NCBI RefSeq assembly: GCF_036417845.1
Contig: NC_089981.1
Span: forward strand, 75,929,268-75,993,267
DNA from: Apteryx mantelli
Taxonomy: Eukaryota > Chordata > Aves > Apterygiformes > Apterygidae
Direction of reading: 5' to 3'
Length of the DNA stretch: 64,000 nucleotides
Shown here: positions 49,601 to 61,600 of the stretch, piece by piece
Layout of the letters: every line of letters starts with the position of its first letter
Numbering within the stretch: position 1 is the stretch's first letter
Notes under the pieces: model-generated
The model's database searches: none
Told to the model about the DNA's origin: nothing
The model's input: only the letters and a program-made list of their open reading frames with translations
Program-made: the position numbers and the translations under genes

Positions 49601-52600
49601 GCAACCCAACACCTCTTCAAAAAGTCTTTCCCTTCTCCCCCTACTTAGAAAAGCAAGTTTGGGAACACAAGATTAATTAAAATGAAACGCCTCCACAGCA
49701 GCGTTCAGATTTCACTCCAACATTCTGAAATCCTAATTTTTGATCTCTTACCTTTAGTGTAAACGGATACTGCCGTAGTTTAAACCGAGGGTCCTAGCAA
49801 GTTTATCACAAGAGAAAGACCTCAGGTATACAAATAGATACGGCTGTGTCTTTTTCCTCTCCTTCCTCTTCCCAAACAAGAGCTTTCAAGAGAACTAATT
49901 ATTTTGCAAACAGCAGTAATTACCATGGTTATAATGCACTAAAAGGCATTACAGAGAATACAAAGGGCTCAATAATGTAAAAGACAGTGACCTTTTACTT
50001 CAAAAGCTCTTAGACTAAACACAATACACACAGTCTCCATCACAGCCTACACAGGGAGCACCAGCTAACACTCTCAATCCTAGTTTGGAGCAAATACCTA
50101 TAGGAAGCAAGAAACTATATACATGCTGCCAATATCCATTCAGAGAGAAAATCAGTATTAAACATAATTGCATGGGGTTTTGTGCTCAAGACATCTCATC
50201 ACGGCATACTGCAATGACACTAATTGTTCATGTGACATAAGTTGTCCCTCTAATTAGTCCAGACTTGAACATGCAACCCATGTGTAAAGATTCTAAATTC
50301 TACTAAAGGCTTGGTTATCCCTTCCTCATTTGTAAACCTGGGAAATTTAGGGTTTGCCATATATTGATACAGTCCAGACAAAACCCATATAAAAACATTA
50401 GTAAATCACAAAAAAGGACAAAATCTATGGTCTTATAATAAAAGACACAAGGCAGAATAAAACTGCAGTCTACGAAATTACCATATTTATAACATTCCAC
50501 GATACAATATTCTAGTAGCTATTTTAAAGTTAAAATACTCTAACATCAGCATATTTGATCATGTTAGATTTCTGACTTGAACTATTTAAGTATGTAACTT
50601 AAAAACCCTATAGATTACCAGAACCTGAAGACACACAAAAAACAATATTCTGATTAAAAAATTGATTTAGTATGCAGCTTCTCTTTATAGTCCCTTGGTA
50701 AAAATGAAATCTCCCTAACAAACACTTAATAAAACCTGTCAATATATCTAGAAAGAAAAATGACACAAATGCATTAAGTATTAAATACCCTGAAAAAAGT
50801 CACATATTCCATGAATTTTTGATGTACTATCTTGACATTAATGTAAAACCTTGATATTTATAATTGACAGATATTTAATAAAGTATAGAAGATGACTGCA
50901 GCATAGCATGCAAATTGCTCGGGCTGATCAAAAAAGATACAGACGTATTTAAGCTAAACAAACATTTAATATGTAAAAAAATCAGATCTAGCTTTTATAG
51001 GTTCATGCAGCTAGGTCTCTACAGATTAGCTATGAAATGTGACATTATCCAATACATGAACCCCAATTGTAACTTACCAAATCTGTATGAAGTAGTTTCA
51101 GAAAGTTGGGAGGGGAAGCTTTAAATAAAAAATGGGAACATGAAAATGCGAGTATATTCATTTAGATGCAGGTCCTGACATCCTACTGAAAGAGTTATTA
51201 TAAAGAACAAATACCATCTATTTAGTTACCCTTTCTGTGAAAATATTGTCAGAGCTGGCAATCAGGGTGATGACCACTGCAAAAACAAATAGTGGCATAC
51301 TGAATTTCATTTTCATCCTGACGCTGCTATTCAAAAAAAAAAGTAAAGCTTCTTCTTCCCTTTTAGCGTTCCAAGCCTTCTTTGAGACATTTGGAGGATA
51401 TCTCAAAATAACCAGAAATATTAAAAAGTAGCAGTGATTGCTGCCAGATTGTCTGCAGCCACTGTGGAAAGAGACAGACTGTTATTCTAGTCACCTAAAA
51501 CACTATCATACTAGAAGCCAGTTACGCAGTATGGCAACCATAGATAAAGGGGGGGCGAGGGGGGAGGGAAAAAGACAAAAAAGACTTTTAAACATTTTTC
51601 TCCTTTTAGGAAAGCAGTAATATCCACAGGTTCATTTCTCATGGGAAACTGCAACTCCTGATGCCCCCAGTGGGGCCTTTGCACTTTTCATTTCTTCACC
51701 ATATTTTTGGATGGACGTCACAAGATTAATCTCATTCTCAAATCTTATAAACTGGATGCTAGACTCCTCCACATTTAAGGACGCTTGTTTTTATTTGGAC
51801 AGCATGAAGGCTTCAATATGGATAGGGTGGGTGCCTTTCTAGCTGAGGAGCCATCACAACCTTCACTTCTGCCATCCATCCTACAAGGGCAGCAACCTCC
51901 TGTAAGGGAGTGGGCAGACTACTGGAGGCAGTAACCCCTTACCCCATTCAAGCATGAAATGCCAAAGCTCATCTGTCAGAGCTCCTAATCTCAACAGAGG
52001 AATTTCCATCAAAAGGAGCTTAACATTGCCTTGTTTACCAAGTGATGCACAGTAGAATTCTAATTACTGTAACATGCTACAAAATTTGAGTGAAAAGTTA
52101 AAATTAGAGTTTACCAAATGTCAAATTTGTGTTCCTATCTATGATGCTACTATGCTTGTAAAGCATAAATACATTTTGGTGTGAAGTCATATTGGCCAGC
52201 AAATTCCTTGGTATCATTTGTCCTCGTATCCCCTGAGTATGAAAAAATTAATTGGATCGCCAAATATGATCAAATAGTTAGCGGGTTTTTTTTTTTTAAG
52301 GTAATACCTTTATGTTGAAATAAACTGAATCACCTACTACTCCACTGCTATGCATAACTGAAAAAAAATCCTGTCTTAAGCCAGTGCGTTTCACATTTCT
52401 GTATTCTAACTCAACAGCATACATATGCTTCCAATCATGACAGACACCTGTCTGCTGGTTTCCGCTGTTTGTAGACATAGAGATGGTTGGAGTTCTGTGA
52501 AGAACATTTCAAGTGCTCACAAACCCAAGGAAAAGTAGTGGGCAATATCTGCATCAATATTACTGAATCAGATCTCAATATTCTCAAAAACCTCTTGTGT

Positions 52601-55600
52601 ACCACTGAAGTAGAGACAGCTTCATTTCTGTCTCAGAAAATCATCATACCAAGTGCTGAGATTACACCGTGGCCATCATCCCCGCTCTCAGCCCCAGAAC
52701 ACTAAGGGTACTTGAAACAGTTAAAACCAAAACCAGTTTAAGCTTCCACCTTGTTAACTTGCACTCCTTTGAACACGAAGCCCAAGGGTTCGTTCCTTTT
52801 GACCAAGCAAATTTTTCCTCCCCTTCTTTGCGGATTCTCCCCTCTTTCCAATCTACTCATTAACATGGGAGATTTCCTTACGCGCCTAGTTGGATGCTAC
52901 TGATGGTTTCAGGCCAATGTGTAGGTGTATGAAAACACAAACATACACCACATACACACTTTCAGGGCCAGAAGCAGGAAGATCTGTCAGCATTTGCTGG
53001 TTACTGTCCCTTTCCTAGCTCTGGAAATCCTTTGAAGCAGCAGCCTTGAAGAGAAATTCCTCTCTGTGGAGCTGCTGAGGCTGTAACTGCCCTAAAGCTA
53101 AGTAAAATAAAGAACTTGGAATGGAGGATCCTAGTGATCTACAGGGAAACAAGAACTCCCTTCTTCTGTTGGACATATGCTGCCTAACCGAAGGAAAAGC
53201 AAGTACAGTGCACAGGACAGGAGAAAAAGCTAAAGATTATTTTACTTTGTAATATAGTTTATAACTACAGGGGCATGCTTTGGAATTTTAAAACAGTTTG
53301 ATTCATTAAAGCTAGGAATTATGTCCACAAACCTACATTATTATATGATTTTCTAAAAGATCTGAAAGATCATCCTACGTTGCAAAACCTAACAGAATGA
53401 AGCTCAAAACTAAAAAGGTACCAAAGGACTGAAACTTACTGAACTTAAACAGCATTCTTGCTTACTCTTTATGTCAGCAATTCTTATTTATTTTCATATG
53501 CACAAAAAAGCACTGTTCCACACTATTATGGGACTCATGTAGCGGAAGCAGTGTGGAATGACTCCTTCTGGTGCATTGGAATTTAGCTGCACAATCCATT
53601 TTTCTGTACCTTCTACCTGCAAAAATTGTACTTACTCAATGAGAGAGAAGTGGCACCACAGACCACTCAAATCACATCAGCTGCTAATGCTAGGGTCTGG
53701 AGGATTGAGAACCATTTGCAAAGGGGACTTTACCATTTGGCTGAACACACAGCAATAATTTTCAACCAATTCTGCTACAGTCTTGTGGGATCTCTTTTAT
53801 TAAATGGAGGGAAGACAGTGACCGACTCCTTAACATTCCCTTCTCGATCAATCCATTTACAGAATATTTCTTTATTGTACAGAATTCAAAATGGATAACT
53901 AGTCTTTCCCAGTTAGGAAGCAACTCAGATATGATATTTACATTAATAACCAAGTTTCTTATACCTTTTCCTGTCCCTTCACAAGATTATTTAGAGCTGA
54001 ATGCAGGCTCAGGAAGGGCTGGAGGAATGAAGGGGTGAGACTGGACACGTTTTGCAATGACGCAGTCCCCCTGGCGCTTCCCCTCTCCCCGTTCACGTAA
54101 CAGAAAAGCATACCAGATCCATAGCTCCTTTGGTAAATCTGCTCATGAAATACAAGTCCAGTGTTCATGCTGAGCCCTAGATTGATGGATTCAGTCTACA
54201 GTACTCTGTTCACAAAGGTATAGTATGACAGCTACAGTAAAGAGTTTCCTCACAAAGGTCTATGCCTGCCTATCAGGACATTTAATTTACTCTTTAGGCT
54301 CCTCCTGAGGAACAAGGCTTAACTTGCTCATTTTCTTCAGCATAACACAATGATGCTTCATGTACAAATTTATCACAAAGCTCCACAATTAATTCAGTGA
54401 ATCACAAACCACAAATAAAATACTGTAATGGAAAGTATGAAGCAAACGGCTTTAAAAAGACAGGGACAATATTTCCTATTCACAACCACTCCACATCTGA
54501 AGAGTTTTCTAACCAGCATTAATATTATGCATTATGGCCAACATAGTTACCTGTGAATTGACTACTCAAACTTACAGATATAGGAGCCACTTACATACTA
54601 GCAGTCACCAAGCTGAAAGCTTAGATCATGATGATCTTCTTACAACTAAAATATAGCACTATATAACTGACACTCTGTATGGGGCACAGTAAGTCCTAAA
54701 CCCAGATATACTGAGACTATAGTACACACATACCCAAAACTAAAAACTTACCACTTCCTCTTCAACTCCCATTTAAATGATAGTACAAGAAAATAAACTT
54801 TGGTTTACTTAGCATCATATCAATCTCCTACTGTGTTGAGTATTAGCATTGGGTCTGACTAAAGAGGATAATCCACTTTGTAATTTAGTTAAATTACTAA
54901 TTTTAACAAAGATAAGTCCCCTGTATAATTTTGCAGTGCTTAAAGAATACATCCTTTGAGTATTCCATTCTAAGAAACATCAGCTTGCTATCATATTTTA
55001 AATTTATTGAACATTTATAACTGCTGTTATATCAGGAAAAATATTAAATCTGCAGAATAAGTACAAACTTTAAATGAGGAAGTATACTTGTAAGTGCATG
55101 ATGATCTCCTGATGTCTGCTGAGGCACTCACTTCCACAAAAGGCAGAGACAACATCCCAAGGGATAAACTCAACTGCTCCAGAAAGTGCAACTCAGTTAA
55201 AAAACAAAAATAAAAACAACCAACAGAAAAGCAAACAAAAAACCTCTCCGCACTATTGGCTGTAAAAGCAGATGCTTATTTGCATTCTCAACCAGGAGAG
55301 TGGTTGAGAATCCTATCTTTCAAAAAAATGTCTTAGAAGACCATAATGCTAGAAGAGAACATATTATTCCTCCCAAATGTGGTTTAAACTCTGCAGAAAC
55401 AAATTTTGTTTAGTGCTGGCGTATAGGCTTTGAAGCATATCTCTCTTTCTCTAGAGGAAAGAGGGCATTTAAGCCAGTATAACAGAAATCCAAACCATTC
55501 AGAAACTAAAACAAATTAAAACCTACTGGTTAGTAGGCCTTAACAACAAATGTCCAAAGAAAGATGACATTCACATCCCCCCCCCCCAAAAAAAAACCCC

Positions 55601-58600
55601 AAACTATCAAGAAAACAAAATTTACAGTTCTGAAATTCTGCTTATACCCAAGATTCACTTTAAAAAATGCAAAGCCCTCAAAATGCTAAGCCATATATTC
55701 TGATTGTAAGAGATAACAGACACTTCAAGTGGGACGTGCCTGTGTTTTGATCCAGGCCAGCACAGCCCAATTGGCGCCTGGTGGCTGACTCTGGCCCACA
55801 GGATGCCTCCATATGGCCTGCCACCTTTTTCTTGGAGAAGATAGGAAACAGCTGTTTGAGGAGCAAATGCTGCCCAAACAGCCAAACAGCTCCTCCTGCG
55901 GCCGGCTGGCTCAGCGCCCGGAGCTGTTGTCGTGTTCCAGGGCCAGGCGAGGAAGGGCTGGGGGAAGAAGGAAGCAGACCTCCTTTCCGTGCAAGGCCTG
56001 AGCTGTTCATTTGCCTCAGACAGACAGACAACCCAGCAAAGCCCATAGCTGCTTCTGCAGTGGAGACGGGAGGCCACGGGAATGGCCTGACAGAGTCCTA
56101 GGAACTGCTGTCACTGTCATCATAGCCGAGAGTGGAATATACCAAAAGTGACATAAAAAACAAGAATTTGGCCCATGTTTGCAAAGTTTAAGCCACCTTA
56201 CAGTAGATAAACTAAGTGTTACAGTATAAGCATGAATATCATCAGTAATCAATTTGCTGCCAGCAAAACAGTTTAATACATCATTTTGGCCCTCACAAAG
56301 AGGAAAAAAACAGAAAGACACAAATATATTCCACTATTAACTACCTATTGATTTATTGTTGATCAAGGGGCCCACTTCAGGTAGTGAAATTCAGAAAAAG
56401 CTAATCTAAATAGCAACACTTATTTTTTAAGTGCTCACCTAATGTTTAACTCTCTCATTAAGCTGACATTTATAATAAACAAGTAAACAAAAGCAAAAGA
56501 TGTTACAGAGTTTACAACTGTGCCATCTTTTTTCCAGACATTTTCTAGAGTAACACTGACATTACTTCTGAAAAAAGCTATTTGATTGGTATGCCAATTA
56601 AGTAGGAAAAAAACCTAGAGAACTTACCTGGTATATGACCAAAATTATATTCTACCTCCAAATACATTTGCTTTTGACTGCTTATTAGCGGAACTCTGCA
56701 GAAACGTTACAATATACATTATCTAGCATACACCATCTTAAAAATAACAAACAACTTTCAAATAGGTTGAATAGTTTAGAGCATTTTAAAAGGCAGAATA
56801 CTGGGTAGTATTAGCAGGGCAGTATCTTAAGCCAAGAAAGATCAGACATTCTACTTCACACTGATCTGGAAAATCATACACTTATCGTGCAGATTAGGAG
56901 CAGTGTAAGAAATAACATTAGAGTGGCATAAACTATATTTAAAGTATCACAGCTTCAAACACTGGGGTCAAAATTAAGTTAGAGATGATGCCCTATCTCA
57001 CCTCATATACCCAGCTTACTGAAGAGTTAGAAATGCAATGCCAGATTTTAAAGATGCTATAATATTATTTTGAGATGTAGAACTTAATGGTGCTTTAAAA
57101 CTTCCCTCCTAAAACAATATTCCAGTGCCCAACAGCTAATAACTGGATTTTGGAATTTTACTCCCACTAAATCAATTAGTCAAATTTGATATGAATAATA
57201 AATCAAATTTAGTTTCCAATTAAAAGGGATTACACCCTCCAGGAGATGAAGTTCTCTCTCCAATAGTGCAAACAAACCGATCAAAATATCCTTGATATAT
57301 TACTGCAAGGCTTGCATTCACAATGGGACTACAAAAACACTTTTGAAAGCACTATATATGTATCAGTACACACTAGTAGGAAAACTGGCAGGAAAGTGTT
57401 CCTGTGGAAAACTCTGGATACTATACAGATTACACTATTTAAAAGTATTAATATGACTTCTATCAAATAGATTAGGTAAAAAATTGTGATTCAATTTAGA
57501 TGTAGCTATTAAAATGCATAGCACTGCAGGTTCTTTAAGAACAAATGCTAATTTTCTTTGTTTTATTATATGTTTGACATAAAGACACATTGCTACAAGC
57601 TACTTAAAACATCCTGTTACTGCTTCAGAGATGTGGGTTTGAGCAATAGGGATTTTGAACATTTTTCAATTCACCCTACAATTAGACAAGTGAGGCGCAG
57701 CCTTCCATATAGCGAATCTGAGCTTAACAGCTAACTTACTCTACTTTCAGGGTCCCCTTCAGAAAAACCCACTATCCCCCAACAGCCCAGAAACTACAGG
57801 CTGAAAACACTGTCTAAATCAGTGCCCAACTGCCATCCTGGACCGTTCTGCAAAACAGATCCGCTCTCCCAGGGCATGAGAGACAGGCACACATTAATAC
57901 ACATGGCACCACTGCATACAGCAGGCTAGCACAACATGAAAGCTTCCTTTAGTGAGGCAGCTAATAACAGCCTCTACTACACTCAGGGAAGAGACACGAC
58001 ACTGCTTCAGCCTTTTAGTGCCCAAAATGATTAAATAGTGTTCTGGCATTTCTACCTGCTGTAAGAGCACTCCTTGTCCTGATGTCTTGCTTTGATCTAC
58101 AAAAACTTCTCTGTGGGAAACTACAAACAGGCACCCAGGTGCAGCTGGGAGGAAAAGTCAAGCAGGAAAACCACTGCATATTCTTTTAAAAAAAGGTTCA
58201 AACTTTGTTCTATTTTCTTTAGGAATATAATTTCACAGTGAATGTCTGTAAACTATATGGCTCCCTCTTGTGCTTATTATACCACATTTCAGTGTAGAAA
58301 AAAAAATTCAACATTAAATCGTAAACATTTGGGCTCTGTTCACCTTTCACCACACATGCAATGCCCATAAATGTTAATGGAAGTTACATGCATACCTTCC
58401 AGGGAAAAGAAAACCCTGTAGTTTACAAAACTTCTCTTTGGAACAAACTACAAAAACATCTTAAAATTAGAAGTCTACCATGAAAGTACTCTTTTGACCA
58501 TTCGCTGTATTTTGATAGCAATGCAGAGTCCAAATACACCTTTAAAGTACGTCTGTAAGAACTTTTAGCTCTTAACTGTTTTTTAGTTATCAAATTACAT

Positions 58601-61600
58601 ACGTTTAGAAAGGTGTCAGTGTGGTTTATAGAGCCTGGCTAACATGTTCAAGGGTTTATTTTTGTCTACTCAATATCACACCTGCTTTTGCTTATCAAAC
58701 CAGACTACAGCCTAGCTTGCAACAGCTGTGACATGCATAAATCTGCCCCTTCTTCACGTGTATCCAGACTAATCGCTTTGCAAAAGAGTTAGAACTGCAG
58801 TGTTCTGTGAAAAGCACCATTATGGGGAAGCTAAGGAAATAAAACAGAGCAGCACTAGGCAAACAATGTTTAAATCTGCATACATTATCAGAATCAAAAT
58901 TATTTTAATAACAGTCTAGCAATCCTATGTTGTAAAGAAAATGAAGCATTCAGATTAATGACTTGTTAACCCTTTTATTTCCTCTGGTCATAAGAAATGT
59001 TTTACAGACTGAAAATGCTGTAGCAAAAGTATTTTGATTTTCCAAATATTCTTTTTTAGTGTCTTCAAACATCATCAAAACACCTTTTATTTCAAGATGC
59101 TGCATGTTCTATTTTCTGCAATTGAATAGCTAGCAAGAAAGTAAATAAAGTTAGAAGACTGTTTTGTATTACAAAAAGTACATATGTAAATTTAAAAAAA
59201 ATTGGTCTGCATGCCTGAAGCAGTATCAAAATCCCGGTCACAGGCCAGCTTTCATAAAAATATTTATGCTAAAGCAGTAATAGCATTGAATGAAATGATG
59301 GTATACAAAAACCTAATTTTCATTTTCAGAGATCCTTTTTTTTTTCCTTTATATGATGAGTTTTTCTCTCCCCATTCTTCTTCCCTTCTTGATAAGCTCA
59401 AGAATTTCCAAAATTATTACCTTTAGCACTAATGTTTTTCAGGTCAACCTTGCTCACAAAATTATTTGAGCACATGCAAGATGATACCAAAATTCATTTC
59501 AGCTTTTCTGAATAATGAAAGATGGCACTTTGTTTTAGGGGAGGAAAGATGCATCGTATTTTTCTCTGCCCGCCCCCCCCCCCCCGCCCCCAGCACACAT
59601 ACAGTTTCACAAATTACAAGCTCTTGTTTTTGAAAGCAGAAACAAAAAATGAATTTATAAGACATACTATAAGCAGAAGACATATCCTGCGGTAAAGTTA
59701 ACATGGATCTTTAGCACTCACATTCTCTGGCTAATTGTAATGGTATAATTAACTCATGGATGAACATGTATCTTGTTTTATTTGTTGTATTGGTACTAAC
59801 GTTACCACTGTTAATGTTAAGGTTTATCACTGTTCCATGTGGTAAACAGAAATTTCCTTTTTTAACACACCCCCCCCCCGCTAAACCCACATACAGCCAT
59901 CGTACGTTGCCACTGCAGCACACAACAGCAGAAATAGCAAAGAAACAAAGAACTGAGGAACAGTCCAAATCCCCAAATAATTTACTCTACAATTTTGGAG
60001 AAGTTACTTAAGCCGCATCTAAAAAGTAAAGATTTTCTTGTGCAATACAGTTAGAGTTGTAATCCTTCTAGTGTCAATGCAGCTTATATCAGCAAAAAAA
60101 CCACATTATTTTGCTAGTTTAATTATGGTAGGGATTCTGCTTGTAAAACTGTTGCGTAAAAACCTTGATTCTTAACAATATTTTATTAATGACATTTCCA
60201 GGAAACAACACCTATTTTTCAATACCACATAAAGTATTATGATCACCAAATACTGACTTGTTCAGCTCTTTAGAAAAAGAACTTTGATCCCAACCACACA
60301 TGCTTATTTTGAAAGAAGCAGATGAGGCTTCGCTGAGTATTTCAAAGGGGTGTTCTGTACTTCTCTGAACATCTGTACATCTCTCTGTATTCTACTCATA
60401 AGTAGAATATACTTATGAGATCTTTTCAGTTCTTAAAACTTTTCCATGAGTTTTCAAAAAGATTAATAATAGGAACCTAGTACATTCTTTTGGCACTCCT
60501 AGAGCCAACTGTGTTACAGAGCTTCCTAATATGACATTTATTGAACACTAGTGAAGAAACTTTCAGCTGAAATTGTGGTTGCCTAGCAGTGCTGAAGCAC
60601 CACACCAAACAACTGGAACACACCAGAAATTTACTTAATACTTATCACCTCTCAAAAAAAAAAAAAGACCCCCAAAACACAGTGATATGTAAACTATATT
60701 CATACAAATGATTCCTGTATAATCTACCCTCATGTCCGTCTTTAACATAAAAGAGCAGCTATACTATACAAGAAAATAAAACAACAAATCAAGCATTCCT
60801 CAGGAGACTCTCAAGTAAAAAAATCCAGTCTAGATTTTTGACCACAAGTGGCCAGAACCTACATTATAGCAATTCACGCAAAAGGCAGTGGTATAGTACT
60901 AAACCCCTTCTTGGGGGCTCTAATGCAAAGCTCAAAGAGAAGAGTGCCATCTATTGAAACAACTTCTATGAAGGTTTCCCACTGCTGCAGATCAAAACAA
61001 ACAGAAGCAGCCTAAACAATATCAGACGCTGATACAACTCAGACTGAGAATTCTCTCTCCATGAGACACTATAACAGTTTCTACATATATGCAAATATAC
61101 AATGGAATATACAACAGTGCAGAGTATTAAAAGCTCATTATGTACAGCAAATTGCCACAACCAGCGTTCTGAAGACAGTTTGCCCCTGAAGTCATGTAAT
61201 GTATATTATTTTCTTTGCTCAAACTGTAGCTTTTCTTACTCTAACGTAGTCAACAGGATGGCTTTCAAAGCTGAATGTTATTTTAGCGAGACATTATTTG
61301 ATCACATTAGATTAAATTCTACAAGAATGATTTTTGATTGGCTTTAAGAAGCAATAAGATAAATAGCACATATTCACCATCCTTAAACAGATTTTATGTC
61401 ATATAAAACTTTTAAAAACATACATTTTGATATTATTTTTGTCAAACATTTAAGCTGCTTTTCACATAATAGAAATCTCATGCTCCAACTAATGTTACAC
61501 CACTTTGTTTTATATACATTCTTCAGTCGTGCTTGCATCACCTTAATATTAGTTTACAGGTATTCATCAATCACTGAGAAGTAGTTCTGAAATATGGGGG

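Noticed and set aside
55655-56101. Several overlapping open frames of 100-140 codons on both strands
   Set aside because: They coincide with the GC-rich patch in SETD3 intron 6, conflict with each other and show no known domain.
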